Source: Phallusia mammillata | Taxonomy: Eukaryota; Chordata; Ascidiacea; Phlebobranchia; Ascidiidae | Length of the DNA stretch: 64,000 nucleotides | NCBI GenBank assembly: GCA_003260075.1 | Contig: QLIY01000274.1 | Location: 26,316 to 90,315, forward strand | Reading direction: 5' to 3' | Shown here: positions 35,901 to 49,300 of the stretch, piece by piece | Numbering within the stretch: position 1 is the first letter of the stretch | Layout: each line of letters opens with the position of its first letter | Program-made: the position numbers and the translations under genes | The notes under the pieces: generated by a model | What the model saw: the letters and a program-made list of their open reading frames with translations, nothing else | What the model was told of the DNA's origin: nothing | The model's database searches: none

Positions 35901-37831
35901 TCACCATTACTATAGTTAATAATAAACTATTTTGAAAGTTCATCACGTTTCAATAATTGGTTAACCTATTTCATGAATCAGCTTACATTATCTGAAAATG
36001 TGCTGAAGGAATATAAAACTGTGGTTTCAAATGGCCAACTACAATGTAGTGAGTGTTTATATTTAACTTTTAAACAACCAGTTTATTTCGCGTTTCAACT
36101 CAACAAACATCGATTCAATGCTCAATCAACTCAATCAGCGACGAAGCAATTTGCTCTCCAACAATGTCAAGTAAATCTTAAATCCCAAATGCACAAGCAA
36201 TCCCCGTCAGGCCTGATTGCATCAATTCAAACAGTCAACTCTTTGCTTCCCCGCCGAGTAAGAGGATCAGCCAGCCCGCTTCGTTAAAGCCCAATTAACT
36301 GCTCCGTAATAACTCATTAAAACTTAGTCGAGCAGTAAATAAGGTGGAAGCTTAATGCTGTACGACGACGATTATCGACTTGCGCCTTCCGATCCAACCT
36401 TTTATGCGCTTGGATGACTTTTAATTGAGCAGGTTTAGGCAGGAGATTGCTGCAAAGTATTGGTTTAGTTTCTAGAAGGGGGGGGGGTGCCTTCCGCGCC
36501 ACCCTTTCATGCGCTTGGATAACTTTTAATTGAACAGGTTTAGGCAGGAGATTGCTGCAAAGTATTGGTTTAGTTTCTAGAAAGTAATTACTTTTTAGTA
36601 TAGCTTGAGCTCGGTTTATGATTGCTTGACCCATATGCTAACATAAAAAATCTAATAGGGATTCGTAATGGGGCGTCTCCTGGGTTTGAACGTAAAAACG
36701 CCCATTTAGTTTAAGGTTGGGTTCAAAATTCTGTCCAAAACCTGGAGTCTTACCTGAAGTTGTCTAAACTGTCTAGATGCGAAAAAGGGGTTGGGTGGGT
36801 TTATCGCAAACGTCACTGCTTAAATTCATGATTTACACTTACATCGTTTCAAGATTTAACAGTTGTCTTTTTTAATTTAACGATTATATGTCTCAATATA
36901 TATAAATAGTAGTACACAAAACAGGTTGTTTTATTAGACGTTTGTTATATACTTCCCCAAGCGTTTAGTTTACATTACATTCCACAAATTCTAATGTTCT
37001 TATTTGTTTCTAACCAGTACATCTACAAATGAACGGTCCCATGTTTTCACACGAATCCATGACATTACGTCAGTGCAGAAGACGCAAGGCCAGGACAGTT
37101 TTCACCGACAGACAACTGGCGGGCCTTGAGCGACGATTTACAGGACAGAAATATCTCTCGACCCCGGAAAGAATCGAACTTGCTGGGGCACTCGACTTAA
37201 CGGAAACTCAAGTAAACAGATTTTTGAATGTAGAAATGTTTATCAATATGGATAAGTTAACAGACGGAAGCAAAAAGGCCACTGGTTTCCAACCTCATTT
37301 TTAATTACGGCCCCTTATATGAATTTACCTCTTTGTTGGGATTTATTGACACCCCTGGAACCATCTTATTGACTCCCATGGGGTTGGGAACCACTGAAAT
37401 AGGTCATATCGCTGGCAAAATACATTGCTAGTACAACAAAAAATAAAAATATAGAACAAACTGTACACGCTTTCGTTTAAAAGCGCTCTCTATGGCTTGA
37501 CATTAGTTTCCTACTTTACTTTGAAGTCGAGGCTTAAAATAATAGTTACACGAGGCCAGTCCATTACATGTTTCAAAATTATCACGTTTACACTATTTAG
37601 GTAAAAACATGGTTCCAGAATCGTAGGATGAAACACAAGAAGCAAAGACGTTTCGACGGAGACGAGGAAAACGGCAACCTCCAGTCTTCAGAAGAAGAGG
37701 AGGACAACCTTCAACGCTTAAATGAACACTCAGCAAATCCCAATGAATTGATTGAAAATCGCTCAAGAAGTTTCGAAAATCAGCAATGGGGAAACGAAAA
37801 ATCAAGAACAACTTCTTTCCATAGTGGCTAA
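32941..37831 (+). CDS. BSX: Bsx/Bsh-type homeobox transcription factor
   Basis: Four exons with consistent phases: 32941-33039, 33280-34024, 37018-37211 and 37601-37831, giving 422 residues. Exon 1 has SFLIDHILAR, matching the conserved N-terminal motif of Bsx proteins. Exon 2 is Ser/Pro/Gly-rich. The homeodomain (about residues 303-362) starts in exon 3 (CRRRKARTVF, then YLSTPERIELAGALDLTETQ) and ends in exon 4 (VKTWFQNRRMKHKKQ). The intron falls at homeodomain position 44/45, with W48, Q50 and N51 present. The flanking RRRKARTVF and MKHKKQ residues identify Bsx rather than Barx, Msx or NK. Exon 4 ends in an acidic Glu-rich tail. Bsx factors act in the nucleus; in vertebrates and ascidians they mark anterior neural cells (family knowledge). 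The protein is longer than vertebrate Bsx because of exon 2. Intron 2 (34025-37017) is repeat-filled. Confidence 0.95.
34960..36350. repeat. ~670-bp duplication in Bsx intron 2
   Basis: About 34973-35660 and 35680-36345 are parallel copies joined by a G run at about 35661. Both contain an internal shorter repeat (cagcttaaattatctgaaaa type) and end with a segment around cgagtaaggggatcagccag. Indels distinguish the copies. A smaller pair, 36387-36476 and 36488-36583, is joined the same way. Only repeats were found in this intron. Confidence 0.7.
37280..37396. mobile_element. Short hAT-like element in Bsx intron 3
   Basis: Left end cactggtttccaacc and right end ggttgggaaccactg are inverted to each other, about 117 bp in all, with no coding sequence. 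It lies 69 bp after the exon 3 donor. No clear target duplication was seen. Confidence 0.55.
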
Positions 37832-38029
37832 ATCCAAACAAGAGCTAACATTTGTAATTTGCTGGGTCCAAGTTCCGATAGTTTGCGTTGTTGCATTTAT
37901 AGAAATCATATTTTGTGCACATTTTTAAGCGTTAATAAAAAACGAAAAAAAAAAACAGTTTGTCCTAATATAGAGAACAAGTTCAGTCGCAATTTGAAAA
38001 TAAATATTAAGCACAGCCAAACTTGTAAC

Positions 38030-38255
38030 CAGTGGTGGAATTCAATTTTTTTTCAGCTGGTTCTATCACAAAAAATATTTTTTTTAGCCGGTTCTGTTAC
38101 AAAAAGTCCATTGACAGTAACCAGTAAAAATAACCGGTTCGCTGATGTCATGAAATTTTGTGAGGCGGTTCTGTGAAACCATAGTATACTAACATGGTAG
38201 TCCAGCTCCTCTTTTCCTCTGGGGGGGGGGGGGGGGGGCCTGAATCCCACCACTG
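38030..38255. mobile_element. hAT-like element (CAGTGGTGGGATTCA family) with target duplication
   Basis: Starts CAGTGGTGGAATTCAA and ends CTGAATCCCACCACTG. Flanking octamers cttgtaac and cttgtacc match at 7 of 8. An 18-G run lies inside, near the right end (38221-38238). This is the best-bounded copy of the family in the window. Confidence 0.85.
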
Positions 38256-38391
38256 CTTGTACCAATATTACAAAATCCCAGACAAACGCCAAGATTCTGT
38301 TGTGACGTTGCAAAATAACGTGTTAGGTACTTTCCCCTTGTAAACTAAATTTCATTACAAGACTGAATTAAAAAACTTTGCAAGTCAGCAA

Positions 38392-41300
38392 ATGCATAAA
38401 AAAGCTATAATGCTGAATAGAGCAATCAGTATTGTATTACTTTCTGTTACACTTGGATATGTGGTAGTAACCCCGTTTACCAAAGTGGAAGAAAGTTTTA
38501 ACTTACAGGCAGTCCATGACATTTTGTACCACGGAAGAAATCTTTCTAAGGTGAATTTGATATCATATTTTGTAGTTTGTTTTTAAAGGTTGTACCAATA
38601 CTGTGGATTTACTTTTATTGCTTGTCAAAATTCCTATCTGAGTAAAGTCTGTAAAAGTATTTTCACTGTCCTATTAATTGAACAATTCAACTTGTGTGTG
38701 TATGTTTAGTATGATCATCAGCAATTTCCTGGTGTAGTTCCTAGATCATTTGTGGGACCTCTAGTTGTGGCAACTTTAACTTATCCATTGAAATTGCTGT
38801 TGGAGTTTTTTGGTTTTACTAAGCTGTTTGTCCAGTATGCAGGTATGATATGGGCCCATAAGTAATGGGTCAAAAAGCACAGAGTCAAATAACAGACCCA
38901 GGTGTTTATCCAATGTTTATTTTCTTAATATGTAGTACACCTTATTTCTACAAGTGTTGTTTTCGCAGGAAATAAAGTTTCACAAAACTTTATTATTTTG
39001 CTTTTTCAGCTCGCATGGTTTTGGGTTCCTTGGTTCTATGTGGTTTGTTCAAATTTCTGAAGGCAATTGAAAAAGTTTTTGGCAAAGACACGTCCAAATT
39101 TTGTGCAATAATTACTGTCACACAATTTCACTTGTTCTTTTACGCCTCAAGACCTCTTCCGAATATTTTTGCTCTCACTGTTGGTAAGTGTTCCAGGTTG
39201 TAAAAGTTTAATTTCTTTTTGAACAAAATTAAGTTTTTTGTAAAATTTCACATGAATTTATTCTGTACTAACCTTTGTTTTAGTACTTCCAGCGCTTGCA
39301 TCATGGCTAAATCGAGATATTCAACAATTTGTTTGTTTAGCTGGGTTTGGAATTATCATTTTTAGGTAGACTCCTAATGTGTGAACTATTTGCTGCAAAA
39401 TTGCTAACACAAATGTGTAAACTTTAGATTTGAACTTGTCATTCTGTTTGGCATTTGCTTACTGATCTCATTATTTCGAAGAGAACTGAACTTGAACAAT
39501 GTTTTATATATTTGCACAGTTGGTTTGATTGTTCTTGGTGAGTAAAACTGCATGTGCAGTGAAATGACTATAATACAATACCATAATCAATGCTACTAAT
39601 CGAACGGTTTGTTACAGTTGCCACAGGGGGGGGGGATTTTATATATTTGCATAGTTGGTTTAATTGTTCTTGGTGAGTAAAACTGCATGAGCAGTGATAA
39701 TATGATACCATAATCAATGCTACTAATCGAACGGTTTGTTACAGTTGCCACAGTTGGAATTGATTCCTATTTTTGGGGTCGATGGCTTTGGCCTGAGGGC
39801 GAGGTCATGTGGTTTAATGTGGTACTGAATAAGAGTAGCTCTTGGGGAACTTCCCCGTGGCACTGGTATTTTACATCTGCGCTGCCAAGGTGTCTATTGA
39901 CCTCTGCCATTTTTATACCATGGGGACTAAGAAGTGACTCATACAGGTAACAAATGCTTATTTAGCTTTTAAAGAGCATGCAACTTTTGAATTAGCCACA
40001 TTTCTGAATTAACAATTGAGTTTAGTTACAGTAATAAAGTATTTAATTTTACCATTACTGATTTTGTACCATCATCTTTTTGTATTAGGACCTTATTGCT
40101 TTTGCTGCCTGCTACTGGATTTGTCTGTGCATTCTCTTTTCTTCCCCACAAAGAACTCCGCTTTATCATTTACACAATCCCTATGTTTAATGCAGTTGCA
40201 GCATGTGGATATTCCAATCTGTAAGTCTGTTTGCAAAGCAATATGCAGTTACTCTTCTGTTAGTGTCTGTAGACTAGTAGTTTTTGATTTTGTATGTGGT
40301 TGTATACAATTTGCAGATATCGTCGTTTTGGAAAATCATTGTTTTGGAAGTTTTGTTTTCTCACATCTTTGGGAACTTTTGTAATCAATTTTATTGCTCT
40401 TACTGTCTTTCTTGCTGCGGCTGAGTTCAATTATCCTGGTGGAAATGTTATGAAAAGTCTTCATGCTATAGTAAGAATGCCACAAATTGCAAATACAAAA
40501 ATTAAATGCTATTTTAAGTTACCTAAATGTTGTTCTAAAAATTCATATAAAATAAAAATCAACCCTAAAAACCTCTACTCTAGTGTTTGATTGTTAAAAA
40601 TAACTTAATACACAACTGTTTGACATATCCACTACCTGCTCCCCATAAAAAAATGCTACCTCCAGTGATGCATGTTTTAACCGATTTACGTCGCTTGATG
40701 GCGCTATATACACAGGTACCGTGTGAGGCAAGTGTTACTCCAGTAAACGTTCACATCTGTAATCTTGCTGCCCAGACTGGAGTTTCAAGATTCAGTGAAA
40801 CGTGTCCCTTTTGGAGGTAAGCGAAAAAGTTTCTGGAAAGTTGTGCAAATAATTTTGCCTTCTAAAACTTTTTCAGTATTTTAGAAACAAGTCTTTATTA
40901 CTGATTGTGATTAGTATTAGACTTAAAGCATTTTTCAACAAATGAATGGTCTGTGCTGCAAAAAAATAAAATATTGTAGAGGCCTCTCTCATTACGATTA
41001 TCGTGTTCTTGCATACTACAGCGAACCGGACAGTTTGCCTTCCTCTCGTCTTATGCGGCGTATTCGCACATTGTGTTGTTCTATTTAGATGTATCTGGAA
41101 TAAACACCTCGCTACAATACGTCCTAAAAATGTAAATGTATATTTAAAAAATAGCTACCTAAATTTCTTCAACAAACAGGTCATGTAATGCAAATATAGT
41201 TTTTGTTGCCTATTTTTTCATACTCACATAAAACAGCGTCGTTTAAGCTATTTTGTAATACTTGTATATTTGTTTGTGTAAACTAGTAAATAGGTATCCA

Positions 41301-41631
41301 CGTTGGCATATTCTGCTGTCTTATGGCATCGGAGGGGGTAATTCCAATAAATCATGATTGAAAATTGATTTCATTGTTTTTTATTAGATACAACAAAACT
41401 GAGCACATTGAACCGGACACCCTGCGTCATGACAAAAGCCTCACACACGTCATAATCGAAACAGGTGCTATTTCGGATGACGTATGGCGAAGAAGCCACC
41501 GACGCTTAGCGGATGAATTGGGCTACAATGGTATTGGAATACAGGGATCCTCTATACTTCCATTTCCTACCCCCTATGTTAAGACTGAACCTGTTTTATC
41601 CATTTGGCAGAGGAATGATTTTAACACATAA
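38392..41631 (+). CDS. ALG12: ALG12, dolichyl-P-Man:Man7GlcNAc2-PP-dolichol alpha-1,6-mannosyltransferase
   Basis: Adds the eighth mannose to the N-glycan lipid precursor in the ER lumen (GT22 family, multi-pass ER membrane enzyme). Ten exons splice in phase: 38392-38550, 38710-38842, 39010-39183, 39284-39365, 39428-39537, 39745-39946, 40089-40220, 40317-40470, 40716-40816 and 41388-41631, giving 496 residues, close to the human length. Landmarks are [25 protein letters not shown]-like [68 protein letters not shown] and [12 protein letters not shown] short G-joined repeat of the exon 5 end and exon 6 start (39600-39740) falls in intron 5. The ATG at 38410 is an alternative start. Confidence 0.96.
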
Positions 41632-44600
41632 ATTGATAAGTTGCCACCTGAATGGGAGTAGCTAAGCTAGTCTGTGCCTCATATGCAAGCGTCAAAAAAG
41701 CCAAATTTTTGCCGTTTCTTTGCATTAAAGAATCGTTGCATCACGTTGTTATATGAGTACACGGGTGAAATATTCTACCAAGAATCAACGTGTTAGTATT
41801 TCTTTGTGATAGGTTGTGATGAATGGTGCAGTATTTTAACATTTAAAAACGAATATAGCTGCTATTGTTATAAATGACATCTTAAACTTAGATAGACGGG
41901 ATTTATGATGGGAATTTTATCTGTTTTGATTTTTTTCATACGAAATTCTTAAGTTTCGTAATGCGATGGCTGTTATTAAAGATACTTCGATGCTATAACC
42001 GAGTAATGCCCGTCCGGGAAATTGTACAAAAGCTTAACGGTATGACCGCGAAAAAGAATAGGCATTGCTTCACCTCCAGTAGTTTCCACAATCTTTTCAC
42101 GGGTGACTAGAAGGTTGACATTATTTGTCTGTGCTGATTTTGATATTCATGCAACTGCGCGTTCTGAAAGCTAACAATATCACAATAAGGACCTGATCTT
42201 GTAAAATCTTTCTCTTTTGTAACTTAATTAAAAACAAAACTTTTATCTGTGTAATATTAATGATATTTTATCAAAAATGGCACTTTGGGGTTAGTAACGT
42301 GTAACAACCGGCTAGTACATAATGCATTGTAACGAAACTTTGGTGTTGCCAAAGAAAGTTATTCGAACCGCCCCGGATTTTGCCCATGCAGATATTGTAA
42401 CTCTATACGATAATTTATAATTTTTTTTGTAATTTATCGTCGATAACTCAACGACGATCAAATAAACGAAAATATACATAGATCGTCCGGAAGTGTGTGT
42501 GTGACAAGTCTAGACGTATTCTCATTCTGTTACTGCTGATTGTCACTTAAACATCGCAATCGACAACAGCCAATTAACTCCAACCGGCAGATGTCACAGT
42601 GCAAAGAAAGAAAAATTAAAAGGTTTTGTGGGTTGCTTTGCAAAGGTCTAATACGAGAAAGGAAGCATTTCTGACGAAGCGCACGGAGTGAATTCGTATT
42701 TTGACGACACAATCACATAAAAGATCGATTTTGTTATCACAGTCTGGCCTTAATGTATTTTTCTGTTGACCTCTTGTACAATTGACTGCTTTTGACCGAT
42801 TCAATGTAGAATGTGACGCAGTGGTTGATCAAAAACACAATTTACGTTACGTGTGTGACAAAGGTTACAATTCAAAGAAAACAGCATGCTTACAATAAAA
42901 AGAAACAGCCGAACCATGTTTTTTAGTTGCTAATTTATTTCTTCTATAAACATGTCCAATTCCTCCAAACAGTGTTACCAAAGTTATTTTTGAAAAATTA
43001 ATGCATTACATAAAACAGAGGTGTGAAATTAGCAGTCGTTGGGTTAAATAAAGTCCGCCGCGGCGTTTTTAGCTCTATAAAGCATTGTAACAAGTTAATT
43101 TCACCCATGCGAAGTCATTTCCTCAAAGCAGTTTGGTGTCTTTTGCCTTTCCTTTTTTATTTGCGTTTTGACCGTCTATTTTGTGGTTTCTCAACTTATA
43201 CCGATCGCGAATCACCTGAGGACTTTTTATATCGTTGCGTACCACCTGGATCCTATTTAATTCGACATCTACTAACACAAGAACTCACAACAGACAAGTT
43301 TGCTAAACACCGTTAGGTGGCCCAAAGAGCAATATCGAATATTTTAGAGTGCATTTGCGAATAATTTCATAGTAACAACAGCAATAAAATTCACCTAAAA
43401 GCTTAGTTTCTATCATTTAATTTAGTTTCAAACGCTGACCCATTCTCACTGTTAATTAAAGAAATTACGCTCTTCTTTGCGCCATCTATCGGTAGTTTGC
43501 AAACTTTTCTGTTGTGAATTCTTGTATTAGTAGCTCGAGTTCCAACTCTTGATCTGTCTTAAATTAAGTACAGCAAAAAGCTACCAACGTATAAGCCTAC
43601 CTATTTAAAATATAACATACGAGATCTGGAACTTAGCGGGTGCCACCAGTCCTGAAGGTGTCTTAATTGAGTGTGTTTAAATATTACAAAGGTACATTTT
43701 TTCCGCTGTATGTGAACCTCTGGTAAATATAAATATATTAAAGCACCACCCAAATCGAATTAAATGCCAACATCTGCCAGAACGTAAATATAGACAACCT
43801 TTATGTAAGAACCAATTTAAATGTTTTCTGTTCTGTCTATTTTTATGTCACACAAAGGATCATGCAGTTTCACCAATCAAAAGTTAACCTGTATTGGTGT
43901 CGAATAATATTTTCAAAACTTTTTGAAAATAATTTTGATCCCTTCATAAACTTTAGCCTATGCCATTTATCTTGGCAAATTGAAATGTTAAGTTAACAAC
44001 TCAATTTTTCCACCTGTGATTTAAGGGCAGTTTTTACAGACAAAAATATTAAAATTGTTTTCTAACATATTAGATTTTTTTACTTGTGACAGAATAAAAT
44101 TTCCCCCCTCAAAACTCAATTAAACTTAGATTTCTTGCATCAAATAGGATTGTAGAAAGACACGTGCTCTTGGCGGACCGGCAAAAAAATGCTTTGCGGA
44201 TCCTAAGGGACTGCGGCTCCCGTTTGGGAAGCACTGGCGTAGAAAATCAGCAATTACAAAATTACGGTTCTTCGTAAATGTACAAGGCAATATGATCTCG
44301 ATCAATAGTTATTGTCACCTTTGGCACAGATTTTTTTGAGCAGTGAAACAACTTTTGCACACCTTATAGAGCTGTGACAATATGCGAAATATTTTTTTAA
44401 ACATTATTGCATAAAAAGCGAATAGCGTACTGAATATGTTGAGTAATGAAACTAACTCTGTTTAAGTATTTAACGCTCAAAGTGTAAAATTTACTATAAT
44501 GAGTGTCTACACTCTGCAGACACAAACGTTAGTATTGACAATTAATATATGATGTCGTTTATTTTTATTTTACTATATGCCGTATATTGGCAAAACGGGT
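41632..44600. other. Intergenic, no supported gene
   Basis: AT-rich DNA with scattered short frames. One at 43023-43316 (97 codons) overlaps a dispersed repeat shared with 29827-29890 and has no recognisable domain. An hAT-like right terminus, gtttgggaagcactg, ends at 44235 without a visible partner. Confidence 0.5.
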
Positions 44601-44654
44601 TTATTGCATTGTGTTTGCAAATTTGATGTAAATAATTTTAAGAAGAACATAAAT

Positions 44655-44965
44655 TCATAACTGGGATCAGCCCTGAAGCGTCTATACAGACAAGCAATCA
44701 CAGCACACTCATTTATAAATCACAGTACACCAGGGCCATTGAAGGCGCTATACCGAATCAGCCGGTCACCAAGCATTCACCACCATATGGCAAGGCGTAG
44801 GCGAGAAAAATGTAGCCTGCGGTGGGATTCGCGAACCCATGACAGGAGTATTTCCGGGACTAGAGCTCACCAACTGAGCTAAACAGGCCCAGGTGCAGAA
44901 TCCGCCGAAAGTCGAATCACAAGCACCGTTTCCTGCGCCTCGTATGCTGCACATGCCAGCTTCGT
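44655..44965 (-). repeat. tRNA-derived SINE
   Basis: On the minus strand, 44815-44892 reads as a tRNA-like head. It has TAGCTCAGTTGG as an A box, GGGTTCGCGAATCCC as a B box with a 2-nt insertion in the T loop, and a partly paired acceptor stem. The body that follows (toward 44655) matches the headless copy at about 9310-9540. The damaged T loop and weak acceptor stem make a functional tRNA unlikely. Confidence 0.7.
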
Positions 44966-46366
44966 AGTAGGGGATCGCCAGATTGACCAGTATCAGTTAA
45001 CCAGTATCAGTTAAATAATTTTAATATTTTTGTCACTGCGACAATATTGGTATTGAAAACCTATAACTTTGTAAATCCATGAAAAGTTTCAAAGCTTTCT
45101 TTTGCTTTTATTGTATTATTTTGCGTTTCTAAATAACCACATATAGATTTACTGAAAACGATTTCTCACTATTTGCTGTTTAAACAAGGCCTTTTCAGTG
45201 TATATATTTCCATTTCACTTCAGAGCTTCGTGTGTTGCACTTCGTCAAACAAGAATAGAATAGTTGCCATCATTGCCCAGTGATTATCGAGTAGAGACCA
45301 CAATTGCCTTTCCTTTTTAGTTAAATAACAATAGAATCAACCCACATCTGAGAAAAAAACATACTTTAAAGAAACCGAAGGAATCACAAACTAAACTTAA
45401 TTACTAAACGTAAGCGCTTGTATGCGGTGAACCCCCTTTATGATTCATCTATCTGGGAGTTATCAAACGGCCCATAGGTTTAAAAAACGAAAATATTGAC
45501 AAAAAAATGTCTACTGTAGGCCTATACGTCTGTCAAACTGGAAACCGAACAGTTGGCAATTCTTTTTGGGACGTTTTACTAAATCATATTGCTTTATGGT
45601 TAGTATTGTTGATCGACATCAATAAGCGATTCCCGTGAGTAAATTAAAGTTTTCTGGTGCAGTAACTTCTTACCCTAAATTCACAATAAAACCCAATAGC
45701 AGTGGTCAATAGAAAAAATATTATTTTTAATAAAATTCGCGTTGTAATCAATTTGTTGACCATTTTAAACCAGAGTAAAGACGTGTAATACAGACAAAAA
45801 TTAATCAAAATAAAGAATAACATTCACTTTAAGGCATAGTTTCGTCCTAAAATGCTGCGCGCTGGCATAGTTCCACACCACTCGCATATCATTAGCAAGC
45901 GAACAAGAAAATCTATGCTGCGCATAAAATGTAATCAACATGTTATCTTTGACTAATTAGAGTTAGACCCAAAAAACTGCCCGCGGCAGCAGGGGGCTTT
46001 GTGTATATGGTAACGGTTTTCAAAAGGAGAGGGATAATTGCGTTGAAGATGTCCATAATTACACAGAAATGTGAATGATTGCATTATTTTAATGTTCTGA
46101 CAAGAACATTATTTCGCTAGGATGCCTAATACCGTTTCTGGTTATGTGGCTGTTTTGTTTACGGCTGCAGATGCCTACGCCAAAAATCACACGAAGAATC
46201 GATCTGCCAGCTGCCTAGCGCAGACTGCATACTAACAATGCTTCTGTTATGTTGCGCCAACGAAGCCACAAGAAACAGGAAAAAGGGGCCTATTGCGTTA
46301 TTTTCAAGTCGCGGTTGCGTTTGGGTCAGTTTTGAAAATGCTTGGTAAGCGACAGCGTCACATAAG
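44966..46366. other. Intergenic upstream of the GPCR gene
   Basis: AT-rich, with a short direct repeat (accagtatcagttaa) at 44990-45015. No exon or repeat family was recognised. Confidence 0.45.
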
Positions 46367-49300
46367 ATGGAAGCTGACGATTTGCCAGGAAAGGGCGCTC
46401 AAGACGCTTTCTTTGCCGTTTACCTCATCATAGTTATCTTCGTTACTTTAGGCGAAAATCTAATTCTATTTGGAACGGTTTATGCGAGTACGGAACGCCG
46501 TTTGGACGTTGGCTTATGTCAAATGTGCGTTTATGGCCTTTGTGCCGGAGGACTAGCACTTCCCTTTACTTTGGCTGCAGCATCTGATCCTAGTCTTATC
46601 ACGGCGCCTGGAACTGGTGAGAACTTGTGTCAGTTTACCGGGACTCTGACGGCTTTTCTACATCGAGTTTCGACCTTTAACCTTTGCAATGCATATGTCG
46701 ACAGGTAAATAGACTTCAACTAACAAAATGTCCGTCTGAATGTTTGTTGGTTACAATTGGTCTTTTGATGTTGTCGAATTTGAACCCATGAATATTTTTC
46801 CTGTAGTTGATTTTGTTAAATTTAGGAAGCATATATACGTAAATATTTGATTATTTTGTGATGATCTGTTTTAGTTATTTTGTCCCTATTTTGTTTACTG
46901 ACGATGGCAAACAAACGTTTAATTTTTCAAGCGCAATCAGATCATCTGGCTTAACTTTTTTGTTATAAAAGTAAAGTAACTTTTTTGTTATACGTGCCAG
47001 GCACAGAAAGTGCAATCTAGAAAATTTTCGGATCAAAATAGGCCACGAAAATCTTGTTGCAAACTGGCCATTTCAGGTTCAAGACCTAGGGATGAATAAC
47101 ACCGGCTTGATTCGGGCCTGACTTTTAATGTACTATTGGGCTTAACTCAGGCTTACTTGAAAAAAAATTGGTGAGGCTTATGCTTTCGACTTTGGGTCCG
47201 ATAATTTGAATTCCGCCTACGACTCGGGATTCTATTGTGATTTAAAGTCACACCCTCTATTACGTAATACACATCAGCTTTTACACAAGCAAAAAGGAGT
47301 CAAACGCTAGATCTGTAACATTTTATCGAGCAGCTAATTCTTATAGGGATCCGTTAATTTGACAAAAAAACGTGTTACCTGTGTCGACGTGCCAAATGAT
47401 CGTGCGTACGTCACAAACGAATCGCGTTACCGATTTTATGTTCCACGCAATTCACTTTAAAACGGAGGTCACCAAACCGGTCCATGACGTCATTTTATCC
47501 GGACTACGAAAGTTTTTGGTCTTAAAATGTATCTTGGAAAAAATAACTTAAGTTAACCGTTGAAAGTAAATTTACTGTGAAAGTATTTCTGCAACTGCAA
47601 CAAAATAGGCCTATGTGCACCTAGTTTCGCAACCCGCATGAATTACTCTAAGCCTAAAGGCAGTTTGTTACATCACAGATGTTACCAAAGCAGTGGCTCC
47701 CAACCTTTTTTGTCCTGTGCACCTTTTTAGTCTATATTCAAATCTAATTCCCCCCTACAAATTTAGTTTGCTAAAATATCGTTTACATTAACATTTTAAT
47801 GTAATTCTTAGAACAGATTATAAGCTTAAATCGGTTTTTAAACTCTCGATTATAAGCTTAAATCAGTTATACTAGAACTTATATATGGAAACGCAGTAGT
47901 AACACATAGCACAGACAACCAGTAAGAGATTAATATTGAAACCACTGTACTATCAATGCTTATGTTATTGTGCGCGAACAAACGTCTTTCCATTGTTAGT
48001 TGTGTTGGAATAAATCAGTTTCGACTGTAAAAGAGATTCTATAATTTTCAACACAATTTTACTATTTGGCAGCAGCACGGTCTGACTTAAAAAAACATTG
48101 CGCTCTTGTTGGTTCGGAAAATGTGCTTCGCCGACCACAGTTTGAAACGGCGTTGCGTTAGGGCTTGTATTACGTGTGTGGCCCTCGCATGTTATTTTTA
48201 TTGTCATTCGGCCCAGGGTAAAAGTTTGGTGACCCCTGCTTTATTACAATGATAAAAAACTCGGGTATTTCTTAATCAAAGGAATGTTTTTTTACATCAT
48301 TACATCTTACCTAATAATGAAGCTTGTTATTCAGAAACCTGTAGTTATGTTATACGTTGTCACAATTTTAAAAAATAGCCTATGTCTGGTTACATCATGT
48401 TTTTACTAGTTAGCTAATAAAGTAACCGTGTTGGATACAAAAGAAAGCTAAAAAGATGTAATCATAGTCGATGCTCTATGACGAAGTAGAAACATTCAAA
48501 CTGTCCCAATACAGAAATCGTCTTATACCAACGCGCACTCTTCACAGACGATTCCAGTTGTGGATTAAACTGAAGCTTTCAGTACACTTAAATCAGCCTC
48601 TGTTTTTCGTAAAAGGTAAAGAAGTAAAACAGCTTTTCCAATGGACCTTTTGATTTTGACTTTTCCAGGTGTTTGGTAATTGCCAAGCCGATGGCATACT
48701 CGCCCGAACACAGATCAATATTTCGGATGACCACTTCGATCTGCAATGTTCTTCTGGCGCTTGGACTGGCGCTGGCGCCGTTTGTCCTGGTAGCAGAGCC
48801 AAAGACCGCATACAGCCCTTTGCCTAACGCTCCCATCTGTATGTTTCGCCCCCCGGTCGGAGAGTGGACTACATTTCTATATGTTGATGCGATGTTGTCC
48901 TACGGACTTGTGTGGACTGTGATATGTGCATGCAGCTTAGGTGAGTGTAGCTTTTTAATTGGTTGTGAAATGCTGTGGGTAATCTCACAGTAGTATTTTG
49001 CCGTTTGGTATATCGTTGATCATTGAATATCAGTAATTGTACTAATTGGTTTTGTTAAAAGAAGCGCCGCCTGTCGAGAGATGGGCCGTACTGGCTATAG
49101 TGTAGTCACCCAACGACATTCCAGTTTGTTGGGATCGAGTTACAGGCTAAAAAGCCAGCCTCGCCTATTCTGTTCCTTGCCACAAACGCCACATGCAAAC
49201 AAAAATATGTACAACCATAGCCGTCGAGTAGGCGGTGGCGGGGTGGCGCCGCCACCTTGGGTTTTTAAAGCACGGTGACGGCCACCGTAGAATGTTTTTT

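Noticed and set aside
40587-40715. Extra coding sequence before ALG12 exon 9
   Set aside because: The frame is open, but ALG12 homology continues directly from HAI (end of exon 8) to VPCEA at 40716, with a CACAG acceptor there.
44815-44892. Functional tRNA gene on the minus strand
   Set aside because: The T loop has an insertion and the acceptor stem pairs only partly. The downstream body is shared with another locus, so it is a SINE head.
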